Shown here piece by piece: positions 1 to 9,579 of a stretch of 15,000 bases of DNA. The DNA comes from Chrysomallon squamiferum. Lineage: Eukaryota > Mollusca > Gastropoda > Neomphalida > Peltospiridae. The translations under genes and the position numbers were made by a program. The stretch's first letter is position 1. Each line of letters begins with the position of its first letter. The notes beneath the pieces are model-generated. The model was not told the DNA's origin, did not search any database, and worked only from the letters and a program-made list of their open reading frames with translations. The stretch covers positions 3,251,443 through 3,266,442 of the forward strand of contig CM022672.1 in the NCBI GenBank assembly GCA_012295275.1. The letters run 5' to 3'.

Positions 1-33
1 TACGAAACCACATAACAACAACAACAAAAAAAA

Positions 34-64
<31 letters not shown>

Positions 65-452
65 ACAAAGAATTTAAAAGGAGGAGTTAAAAATAAAAAA
101 TATAGCTAATCAGCAGATTAATTTAAAAAAATAAATAAATAAATAAATAAAACGTAAATAAAACTGTATACTGAGAGAATCTGTTGTCGAAAAGTGTGTC
201 AAATGTTGAAATGGTTGGTCAACTTTGTCGACTCCTAAACAGATTAAGGGTAACAGTTCATTGCACGGCACGTTATAGTCTGTTCCAGTAAATACGGGTA
301 CGCGATGCAGTTATAATCTCATTATAATCTCCTGATCTAATCTTTTCTCTCGAAATCACAACTCACATGAAAAACTGCTCAAACTACAGCTGGATCATGA
401 TATTGAACTATATATAATTTATATTTGAATTTGAATTTGTATATATAAAATA
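1..452. other. AT-rich non-coding DNA with (AAAT)n microsatellites
   Basis: (AAAT)n tracts lie at about 28-66 and 127-150. The rest is AT-rich with no recognisable coding, RNA or mobile element signal. Confidence 0.6.
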
Positions 453-676
453 GCTGAATGTTATAACTGACAGATTATTGTCACATGCAATAAATTGAAG
501 GCTAAAGTGGATGTTATGACTATAATTTTACCTATTTGAATGTTAAAATGGACGTTATGAATGATATCATTTTTTAGCTGTGAATGTTATGAACGTCGAG
601 TTATTGCCAGATATAATAAAAATGAACAAATGTTATGAATGACGAATTATTGCCAATGCAATAAAATGAACGATGA
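453..676 (+). repeat. Degenerate ~50-bp repeat, 3 copies
   Basis: Copies at about 453-505, 578-628 and 629-676 share GAATGTTATGAA, ATTATTGCCA and GCAATAAAATGAA blocks. The last two are adjacent, and the first is separated by a diverged segment. Confidence 0.6.
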
Positions 677-1260
677 AGTGATTGAAGTTATTTATTGAAT
701 TATACTATACCATAATCGGTTTATTCCGAATCTGGCAGTGAGATTATAACACATCTTAATTGGACACGCCAGTTGTTCTATTTCTGGCAGTTTATTGCTC
801 ACCCTTACTAATTGATGTTTTGTCATCTTAACTGATGTTCCCGGTAACACTGACGATTAATCGTACCATTGACGGTTGACTATTGATCGGTGATCAAAGC
901 AGTAACAAAGGCAATTAATTACGATCAAACATAGCAACCATCATGACTGTTCAGTATTTGTATAGGTAGTATTTCCTGTCTCCAAACCTTACGTTATAAC
1001 ATTAATTTCCTTGCAACCTCGGAGAAATTTTACTGAGATATAACATTAATTTCATGCCTCCAAACATTAATTTCATGTCTCCAAACATTAATTTTCTTGC
1101 AATCTCTATTCCGGCTCACCTCTGTTATTCACACATCTCGTTATCCCCATGCCTCTAAATTGGCCTTAATTGCTCACGCCAGTTTTCCCATTTCTGGAAG
1201 CGGATTACAACACCTCGTATTTATTTGATGATTTTCGGTTTATTTTTCTGCTTGGTTTTT
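677..1260. repeat. Degenerate repeats, non-coding
   Basis: A block with CACGCCAGTT, TTTCTGG and GATTATAACACAT occurs at about 728-795 and again at 1150-1220. Between them, at 1040-1110, a 20-bp unit (CATTAATTTCATGTCTCCAA) is repeated two to three times, with a related copy near 1000. No coding potential is seen. Confidence 0.5.
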
Positions 1261-2589
1261 GCTTCTAGTATCTGTTTGTTGTTGGGATTTTTGTTTGTTG
1301 TTGTTGTTGTTGTTGTTTTAGCTACATATTGGTCATTCAGGCCGGTTATTATTGTTTTCCTTTCCTTTTAGTAAAATTAAATTTTTGTTATTATTATTTA
1401 CACTTTAAAGCAATGTTTCATTTGAGCTAACAGTTGCTAGGTTATCCACACACTGTAACAGTAACTGACTGAGGTTGTTTCGTGTTTGAACTGCCAACGC
1501 ACTTCACAGCGCTGTCTGACTTACTTTGTTTTGTTGAATTTTCACTACGTTAGATAACAGAGCTGGTTTATCTTTACATGTCTCATTTAGATCGTTTTCA
1601 TAGATTATCTACAAACTACGACATGTAGTTTATTTATTTATTATTATTATTATTATTTTTTTTTAACATTTCACACTCTTGGCAACAATATGTAATTCAG
1701 TATGTGACTGTTTTGTTGGAATATCTAGGAACTTGATATTCCAGTGTCTGATTTAAGTTGTTTTATCTACATCTCTATTAACCGTATCACTAGAGTTTCT
1801 TTTGTTGGATTATCTAAATAATGGATAATGGACTCTCATTCAAACTGTTTTGCTACTGTTCACCAATGAAAATAATATTTGAATAAGGCTTTATTCATTT
1901 ATTTATTTATTTATTTTTATTTTTATTTGTTCGTTTCCTGGACTTTTCTTTCTTCCTTTTTGTTTCTTGATAAAAATAAAAATTTTAAAACGAAAAGGAT
2001 GATTTATATGTTTTAACAGCTGTTTTCTTGTTAGTCTTCCTGCTTACTTCACAGTCCGCTGTCTTCTTCAGTTATCTGTACACTTGATGTCAGCACAGAA
2101 AAGGACTCATTTTCATAGATCAAATAAAAGTGTCTGTTTCAGACAGTATTTGTGTATTGTCTTCACATTCAGAAGCTTTCATTTGCTTTGTTAGATCATC
2201 TACAAACTTGGTAACAGTAACAGATTCATGTTATTTTATCAGCATACTCATACAATATCTGATTTGGGTTCCTTTGTTGTAACGTCTGATTTAGGTTGAC
2301 CATTTTAACAGATTATGTGCAAACGTGGTTTTGAATGTGAAATTTGAGGTTTTCTTAGATAATCCACACTCTTAATAAGAGTTTATGATTGTGACTGTTG
2401 TCTTTATTAGTTGTGTTTTTTTCAGTTGTCTACATAATGCATAACAGTATCTAGATTAGTTTGTTACACAGTACATACCAGTAAATATATTAAGACGACT
2501 ATCAAAGGATAAACTGAAAAGTAACTGTGGTCGTATTCTCCTTGGTTTCTGTAGATATAATAACTTGTTTATTATGAACGGGAGAATAG
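1261..2589 (+). repeat. Old degenerate ~60-bp repeat family in AT-rich DNA
   Basis: Blocks with the sense of TTTGTTAGATTATCTACAAA, then GTAACAGTATCTGATTTAGG and TTGTTTTATC, recur near 1430, 1590, 1705, 1795, 2180, 2270 and 2430 with heavy divergence. (TTG)n at about 1293-1317 and (ATTT)n at about 1892-1918 are embedded. No gene was found. Confidence 0.45.
1665..1889 (+). repeat. Dispersed repeat, copy 1 (pairs with 5563-5815)
   Basis: It starts AACATTTCACACTCTTGGC and ends CAATGAAAATAATATTTGAATAAGGC in pieces shared with the second copy. The first 112 bp align without gaps with about nine mismatches; the middle is diverged and slightly longer in copy 2. It has no terminal inverted repeat or poly-A tail that I can see. 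Confidence 0.8.
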
Positions 2590-2880
2590 GTGAAGATAGG
2601 GGAATGTACTTGTAAAGACGTTAGTGTCGTTGATCACTTCACTGCAAATGTTAAATTCTTGTCCCTAACAGAACACTTTTCTATTCTGCCATTTTGTTCT
2701 TTGTTATCAGATGTCAACAGGCCTTTGTGTATCAGACTATATGTGCAAATAAATCCTGAGAATACTGTAAATGATACTTCATCAATCTCTAAGGAAGTCC
2801 CAAGGAAACGGTGTCATGATGAAAAGCAAGAATTTTACGATAATTTTAAAAAGCAGAAGCATTATAAACATATAATCGTT
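2590..2880 (+). other. Coding-like block of uncertain status
   Basis: The frame is open from a stop at 2587 and enters poly-T after 2880. It lacks an ATG at its start. Its second half (INPENTVNDTSSISKEVP and RKRCHDEKQEFYDNFKKQKH) looks like real protein. A good acceptor (tattctgccattttgttctttgttatcag) ends at 2710, which would open an exon at 2711, but there is no convincing donor before the poly-T. It may be a last exon, a relic, or chance. Confidence 0.2.
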
Positions 2881-3860
2881 TTTTTTTTTTTTTTTTTTTT
2901 TTTAAATGTTGGGGATTTTTAATTTATTTTTTCATGATTTTTGTCATTTTAAAAAAAAAAAAAAAAAAATACATTTTTTTTTTATTTTTTTTATGTTGGG
3001 GATTTTAATTTTTTTTATTTGGGGATTTTAAATTTATTTTTGTCATGTTTTTATTTGTTTTCATATTTTTTTTTGTCATTTGGGGATATTCTTTTTTTTT
3101 TTTTTGTCATTTTGGGGATTTTTTTGTCATTTTGGGGATTTTAATTTTTTTGCCATGTTGGTTTTGGGATTTTGACAGGTTGGGGATTTTTTAAATCATG
3201 TTGAGTTTTTGGGGTTTTTCAGGTAGGTTTTTTTTTATTTTGTCATTTTTTTTCACATTGGGGATTTTTTAATTCATTTTCATGTTTGGGATTTTTTTTG
3301 TTTTTTTTCATGTTGGGGATTTTTTTTTTATTTTTTTTCATGTTGGGGATTTTTGTTACTTTTACTTTTTTTGTCATTTTGAGGATTTTTTTTCATTTTG
3401 GGCTTTTTTTGTCATGATTTTTTCATGGGATTCTTTTTTTGTCATTTGGGGATATTTTTGTCATTTTGGGATTTTAAAAGGTTGGGGATTTTTTTAAATC
3501 ATTTTGAGTTTTTGGGTTTTTTTCGTCATGTTTTTTCAGGGATTTTTTAATTTTTATTTCATGGGATTCTTTCTCTTTTTTTTGTCATTTGGGGATATTT
3601 TTGTCATTTTGGGGATTTCAATTTTTTTGGATTTTGGGTGTTTTTGGGTGTTTTTCAGGTTAGGGATTTTATGGGGTTTTTTCCATGTTTGGGATTTTTT
3701 TTTTTTATTTTGTCATGGGTTTGTTTGGGGGTGGTTGTTCATTTTGGTGTTTTTATTTTTTTATTTTTAATTTTTTTTTTTTTTTTTTTTTTGTCATGTG
3801 TTTTATTTTTCCCTGTTGCGGATTTTCTTAATTTTTCATGTTGGGGATTTTTTTTTTTTT

Positions 3861-3930
3861 TTAATATCTGAATTATGATGTTTTGTTATATTATCTGCAG
3901 ACTTTATAACAATATCTGAAAGGTGGTCTT
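3861..3930 (+). repeat. Interspersed block in the T-rich array, copy 1
   Basis: The block TAATATCTGAATTA..GATG, then ATTATCTGCAGA, then AACAATATCTGAAAGG matches 4437-4505. It also resembles the ~60-bp family of 1.4-2.5 kb. Confidence 0.7.
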
Positions 3931-4064
3931 GTTAGGTTTTTCATGTTTGGGATTTTTGTTTATTTCACGGGATATTTTTTTTTTTTTTTTTTTTTTGTCA
4001 TTTGGGGATTTTTGTCGTTTTGGGGATTTTCTTATCATGTTTGGGATTTTGGGAGGTTTCCGAT

Positions 4065-4096
<32 letters not shown>

Positions 4097-4436
4097 GGTC
4101 ATGTTATTTTTTTAGGGGGTGATTTTCAGGTTGGGGATTTGATGGGGTTTTTCAGTTTGGTGATTTTTTTTTTCTCTGTTATGGTTGGGATTTTTTGTTT
4201 TTTGTCAAGTGTTTATTTGGGTGTTTTTTTTTTTCATGTTGGTGATTTTTTTTTTTTTTTGTGATGATTTTTTTTTTTTTATGGGGATTTCTTTCTGATT
4301 TTGTTTTTTCTGTATTGTTTTTTTTTGGGAGGTTGTCATCTTGTATTTTGTTGTTTTTGTTGGGATTTTTTTTTTTTATCATGTTAGTTTATTTATTTAT
4401 TATTTTTAATCAATTAATTAATTTATTTATTTATTT

Positions 4437-4505
4437 AATATCTGAATTAGGATGTTTAGTTAGATTATCTGCAGAAGATAACAATATCTGAAAGGTCTAT
4501 TTCTT
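4437..4505 (+). repeat. Interspersed block in the T-rich array, copy 2
   Basis: It matches 3861-3930 with a few substitutions and one short indel, in the same orientation. It follows an (ATTT)n tract. Confidence 0.7.
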
Positions 4506-4680
4506 GATTTGATTTTTTCAGCGTTTTTTTTTTTTTTTCATGTTGGGGATTTTTTATTTATTTTTGTCATGTTACTTTTTTTCTGCTTTTTTTGTCATGT
4601 TGAGTTTTTTCTCTGTTTTTGCATGTTGGGGATTTTGGGGGGTTTTCAGGTATGATTTTACGTTGTTGTTTTTTTTTGTG

Positions 4681-5562
4681 ATAAATGGTCTTGCATCATT
4701 ACTATCTACTACTGAATAAAGATGAACAAAATGTTAAATAAATTAATAAATAAAAAATAAATAAATAAAATAAAATGAAAGATTGTGTTTTTTGTTGTCA
4801 TTTTTTGTTTGTTTGTTTGATGTATTTTGTTATATTTGTTTATTTCACAATTTTGGGAAAACCTGAACTGTCACAGAGCATCAAAGACATGTAATTTATT
4901 ATATACACTGAAGTTTATTAATTTTTTATATCAAAATATATTCACAGATACCATCCATTGATCAAAGTCTAATTTCGTATTACTTATTCAATAACTTGGA
5001 AACAGATGTATTTCAGTGATGATTAAATCATTGTCTACACAATTATAAGTAACTACATACAGTGCTTTTCTATTCGAAGAAATAAAACTAGATTTTTATT
5101 TAATATGGCTCACCTGGAGTGTCTACTGATGTGTCTAGATCTCCATATTCTTTCTACTCTGTTGTCCAACAGTTTTCAGAACATGTAACCAAGTAACAGA
5201 CTTCAAATTCAATCTCCATTTCCTTAGGCCATTACAACAGACACGACTTCCTCTTGAAGATACACACTGTCATAAACAGTAAATTAAACTGACTTTATCA
5301 TCACACAATCTTCACGTCTTCCTTGAAAAACTATAGCAGTGATGATTTCCTTTGATACTGTACAAAAAACCCCCACCTAATCTGTGAAGGTGAAAAATAT
5401 GAAACTTCTATATAATAACCATTAATGAGGAAATAATTGGTAACTCATTTTATTTTTTTCTGCAATGCTTTTCTACAGGAAGAAAAAAAAAGAGATTTAA
5501 AAGAACATTATTAGTATGTATTTGTTACATTCAGTAACCATCCAAGTACCACATTTCTCTTT
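4681..5562. other. AT-rich DNA without recognisable gene
   Basis: (AAAT)n occurs at about 4735-4770. Two stretches beginning near 5061 and 5466 share a GCTTTTCTA..GAAGAA block. A minus-strand frame of 31 codons ending at 5284 looks slightly protein-like but is too short to call. No RNA gene or mobile element was seen. Confidence 0.5.
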
Positions 5563-5815
5563 AACATTCCACACTCTTGGCAACAATATTTAATTCAGTA
5601 TGTGACTGTTCTGTTGGAATATCTACGAACTTGGTATACCAGTATCTGATTTGAGTTGTTTTATCAACATCTCTGTTAAGCCTGTGAGATACAGTTTGTT
5701 TCACTGGATTATCTGCATGACAGTGTTGATCCAGAATTAACTGCACACAGGATAATAGAATCTAATTTAAATTGTTTTGCTACTTTCACCAATGAAAACA
5801 ATATTTGAATAAGGC
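5563..5815 (+). repeat. Dispersed repeat, copy 2 (pairs with 1665-1889)
   Basis: This is the same element as at 1665, in the same orientation, ending at AATAAGGC exactly where the ancestral unit of the downstream minisatellite begins. A minus-strand ORF of 61 codons crosses it but is not preserved in the other copy, so I do not call it a gene. Confidence 0.8.
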
Positions 5816-6222
5816 AAGAACAACAAACATCCATAATACGTACCTTACTCACACCATACAGCACAAGGCCCTCAAAACATTATACGACAGCATAGAAAAC
5901 AAGATACCACAGGACATATATAAATACACACAGTGTGGAAACTTCACGGAACACAGGCTTCAAAATAGGGGACAAAAAGCTGAATAAAAACAGACAACAC
6001 CACAGAAAAAAGAAGAAAAAAAAACATGCAAGACCAACAAAAATCCGTAATACATACATTACACACACATACAGGACAAGGCACACAAAACATCATAGCA
6101 CAGCATTGAAAACAACACACAAACATGCAAGATCAATCAAACATCCATAATACATACATTATACACACACATACAGGACAAGGCACACAAAACATCATAG
6201 CACAGCACTGAAAACAACACAC
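5814..6222 (+). repeat. Long ancestral repeat units preceding the minisatellite
   Basis: Three related units begin with GCAAGA.CAA: at 5814 (about 214 bp, most diverged), 6028 and 6127 (a 99-bp tandem pair starting CATGCAAGA at 6025 and 6124). All share ATCC.TAATAC.TAC.TTA and GACAAGGCACACAAAACAT-type blocks. The first unit also contains at 5903-5947 a stretch that aligns with the 42-bp minisatellite unit. Confidence 0.8.
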
Positions 6223-8196
6223 AACAGGACACGTATACACAGGTAGAGTATGGAAACTGCACACAACAGGACACGTATACACAGGTAGAGTATGAAAACA
6301 ACACACAACAGGACACGTATACACAGGTAGAGTATGGACACTGCACACAACAGGACACGTATACACAGGTAGAGTATGGAAACTGCACACAACAGGACAC
6401 GTTTACACAGGTAGAGTATGAAAACAACACACAACAGGACACGTATACACAGGTAGAGTATGGACACTGCACACAACAGGACACGTATACACAGGTAGAG
6501 TATGGAAACTGCACACAACAGGACACGTATACACAGGTAGAGTATGAAAACAACACACAACAGGACACGTATACACAGGTAGAGTATGGAAACAACACAC
6601 AACAGGACACGTATACACAGGTAGAGTATAAAAACTGCACACAACAGGACACGTATACACAGGTAGAGTATGGACACTGCACACAACAGGACACGTATAC
6701 ACAGGTAGAGTATGGAAACAACACACAACAGGACACGTATACACAGGTAGAGTATAAAACTGCACACAACAGGACACCTTTACACAGATAGAGTATGGAC
6801 ACTGCACACAACAGGACACGTATACACAGGTAGAGTATGGAAACAACACACAACAGGACACGTATACACAGGTAGAGTATGGAAACTGCACACAACAGGA
6901 CACCTTTACACAGATAGAGTATGGAAACTGCACACAACAGGACACGTATACACAGGTAGAGTATGAAAACAACACACAACAGGACACGTATACACAGGTA
7001 GAGTATGAAAACAACACACAACAGGACACGTATACACAGGTAGAGTATGGAAACAACACACAACAGGACACGTATACACAGGTAGAGTATAAAAACTGCA
7101 CACAACAGGACACGTATACACAGGTAGAGTATAAAAACAACACACAACAGGACACGTATACACAGGTAGAGTATGGAAACAACACACAACAGGACACGTA
7201 TACACAGGTAGAGTATGGACACTGCACACAACAGGACACGTATACACAGGTAGAGTATAAAAACTGCACACAACAGGACACGTATACACAGGTAGAGTAT
7301 AAAAACAACACACAACAGGACACGTATACACAAATAGAGTATGGAAACAACACACAACAGGACACGTATACACAGGTAGAGTATGGAAACAACACACAAC
7401 AGGACACGTATACACATCTAGAGTATAAAAACAACACACAACAGGACACGTATACAGAGGTAGAGTATAAAAACTGCACACAACAGGACACGTATACACA
7501 GGTAGAGTATAAAAACTGCACACAACAGGACACGTATACACAGGTAGAGTATGAAAACAACACACAACAGGACACGTATACACAGGTAGAGTATAAAAAC
7601 AACACACAACAGGACCCGTATACACAGGTAGAGTATGGACACTGCACACAACAGGACACGTATACACAGATAGAGTATGGACACTGCACACAACAGGACA
7701 CGTATACACAGATAGAGTATGGAAACAACACACAACAGGACACGTATACACAGATAGAGTATGGACACTGCACACAACAGGACACGTATACACAGGTAGA
7801 GTATGGAAACAACACACAACAGGACACGTATACACAGGTAGAGTATAAAACTGCACACAACAGGACACGTATACACAGATAGAGTATGGAAACAACACAC
7901 AACAGGACACGTATACACAGGGGTAGAGTATAAAAACTGCACACAACAGGACACGTATACACAGATAGAGTATGGACACTGCACACAACAGGACACGTAT
8001 ACACAGGTAGAGTATGGAAACAACACACAACAGGACACGTATACACAGGTAGAGTATAAAAACTGCACACAACAGGACACGTATACACAGATAGAGTATG
8101 GACACTGCACACAACAGGACACGTATACACAGGTAGAGTATGGAAACAACACACAACAGGACACGTATACACAGATAGAGTATGGACACTGCACAC
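6223..8196 (+). repeat. 42-bp minisatellite, about 47 copies
   Basis: The unit core is AACAGGACACGTATACACAG followed by GTAGAGTATGGAAACTGCAC. From the TAGAG at 6244 to the one at 8176 is 1932 bp, which is 46 periods. Two units are 41 bp (near 6753 and 7845) and one is 44 bp (near 7920). Variants cluster at the end of the unit (GGAAACTGC, GAAAACAAC, GGACACTGC, AAAAACTGC, AAAAACAAC, GGAAACAAC) and at CACAGGTA versus CACAGATA. Because 42 is a multiple of three and the minus strand lacks stops, long minus-strand ORFs with Cys-rich 14-residue repeats run through the array. I do not call them genes. Confidence 0.97.
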
Positions 8197-8476
8197 CACT
8201 CCAGACCACAAACAGAAAACATCACACAAAAAAGAACAAACCTGCTGGATAGTTTACATCAGTTCAAAAATATATTGTTCTTAGAACTTACTAAATTCAG
8301 AAGAAAAAAAACAAAACAATTCAGTTTTATTTTAAATCTTTTCCAAAACGTTAATGATAGTTTTTAATAACAGTTTGCTTTGTTATATTATGTTTACGAT
8401 CTATTTGATGAATTATTGGATATTCAGATAAAGGAACGAACTGATGGATGGAAATATGGAATGCAAAATAATATGA
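8197..8476. other. Unique AT-rich DNA after the minisatellite
   Basis: A 61-codon plus-strand ORF begins inside the last minisatellite unit and ends at 8367. Its start in the repeat and its AT-driven composition argue against a gene. Nothing else was recognised. Confidence 0.5.
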
Positions 8477-8579
8477 AATATATATATATATATATATATA
8501 ATACAAATATCTAACAATTCGATAATAATGGAATGATATAACCAGAAATAATAATAATAATAATAATAAATAAATAAAA

Positions 8580-8626
<47 letters not shown>

Positions 8627-8662
8627 ATATAATTTATAAATAAGTAAATAAATAAATAAAAT
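8477..8662. repeat. (TA)n, (ATA)n and (AAAT)n microsatellites
   Basis: (TA)n lies at about 8477-8502, (ATA)n at about 8547-8570, and (AAAT)n from about 8568 to 8660 with a short interruption near 8628-8645. Confidence 0.95.
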
Positions 8663-8770
8663 GTATAAGTATGCACAAAACAGTTGTTTTTGACAAATAG
8701 TTCTGTAGTTCGTATTTTTGTTTGCACGATATTGTGATTGGTTTAAAGGGAAGTAACTAAGAGACGTGTT

Positions 8771-8815
8771 GGCTGGAAAACGAAGGCATTAAACGATTTT
8801 GAAAATGTTTTCCTT
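8771..8815 (+). repeat. Imperfect inverted repeat, left arm
   Basis: These 45 bases match the reverse complement of 9251-9295 at 36 of 45 positions without gaps. An (ACA)n/(ACT)n tract lies inside this arm at about 8890-8950. Confidence 0.65.
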
Positions 8816-9250
8816 ACTACGATGAGTAACAATTTAGTTCTTGGTTCAGCCAAGCTTATCGTTTCAACAGTTTTGTATAAACCATTACAACTACAACAAC
8901 AACAACTACTACTACTACTACTACTACAACTATTATTATTACTACTACTAACATACTATAAACACATTTATTTATTTACTTACTTATAAATTTTCATCTG
9001 TAACGAATTTGATATCAGGATAATAGTAAAGTCTTTAACAAAAAAAAAAATCATATTAATTAATATCTAGGATAAAACAGTTTAATTTATTTTAAAAAGA
9101 TACAAAATATCCATATCATTCATTTACACGGATTTCCTCTTGACTGAAGCAAATATACATATAAGACTAGACCACCATAGCAGTAGTAGCAGTCGTAGTA
9201 GTAGTAGTAATATAATATAAAAATTGTTAACACGATAAATGTGGTTTAAC

Positions 9251-9295
9251 AAGGAAAGCGTTTTCAAACTCGTATCGTTCCTTCGTTTTCTGGCC
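9251..9295 (-). repeat. Imperfect inverted repeat, right arm
   Basis: This is the reverse complement partner of 8771-8815. A (GTA)n tract at about 9181-9210 lies inside, complementary in type to the (ACT)n tract of the left arm. The interval between the two tracts is AT-rich with no gene. Confidence 0.65.
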
Positions 9296-9323
9296 TGATT
9301 GGTAGACACGTACGTTCAGGAAG

Positions 9324-9503
9324 ATGGAACTGAGTAACAGACTTGTCTACGTTCAGATTTATTTGGCTTCACACGGAAAAACAACCAGGGAGATCGATAA
9401 GCTGATGGGTACTCATGAATACGTGCATAGCGGATGTTACAACAGAAGGATGAAGACCAGCTATCTTTACTGTCTGAAACCTTTAAACAATACGAATAAA
9501 TAA
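9324..9503 (+). CDS. Hypothetical 59-residue protein, helix-turn-helix-like
   Basis: The ORF runs from ATG (context aggaagATGG, A at -3 and G at +4) to TAA and encodes 59 residues. It is less AT-rich and has more balanced codon use than the DNA around it. Residues 11-34 (QIYLASHGKTTREIDKLMG) read as a helix, then a Gly-Lys-Thr turn and a second helix, followed by an aromatic, basic segment with a Y-x-Y motif and C-L-K-P. This recalls the start of a winged-helix DNA-binding fold, but I could not assign a family. An ATTGG box lies about 30 bp upstream, inside one arm of an inverted repeat. The stop codon overlaps an AATAAATAAATA string. It could be a free small gene, an exon of a larger gene, or a transposon relic. 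Confidence 0.35.
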   Translation: MELSNRLVYVQIYLASHGKTTREIDKLMGTHEYVHSGCYNRRMKTSYLYCLKPLNNTNK

Positions 9504-9579
9504 ATATAGTAGGTGAAATGGCTATAGAAAACTACCAGTTGTAATTTAGTTTGAAAATAAAGAAAAATCATCACATAAA

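Larger units (their letters stand above)
2881..4680 (+). repeat. T/G-biased degenerate tandem array, GTCATGTTGGGGATTTTT-type unit
   Basis: About 1.8 kb is built from variants of TTTTTTCATGTTGGGGATTTT and TTTGTCATTTTGGGGATTTT with very variable poly-T spacers. Cytosine is almost confined to the TCATG/GTCAT blocks, so the strand bias is extreme. ORFs here are poly-Phe with Gly-Asp/Gly-Ile and are products of composition. Two copies of a non-array block (3861-3930, 4437-4505) interrupt it. Confidence 0.85.

Noticed and set aside
3282-4491. Plus- and minus-strand ORFs of Phe/Gly/Ile or Lys/Asn composition
   Set aside because: They are translations of the T-rich array with no start context or conserved domain.
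5284-5376. Minus-strand 31-codon frame reading SKEIITAIVFQGRREDC
   Set aside because: It looks mildly protein-like but is too short, without a start or splice support.
6223-8196. CRISPR array
   Set aside because: The whole 42-bp unit is repeated with no unique spacers, in a eukaryotic setting.
6137-8229. Five long minus-strand ORFs (190-608 codons) as genes
   Set aside because: They overlap each other in different frames and all arise from one stop-free 42-bp repeat. They start and end at the array edges, or where a 41- or 44-bp unit shifts the frame.
8182-8367. 61-codon ORF beginning in the last minisatellite unit
   Set aside because: The start codon is part of the repeat, and the rest is AT-driven with no recognisable motif.
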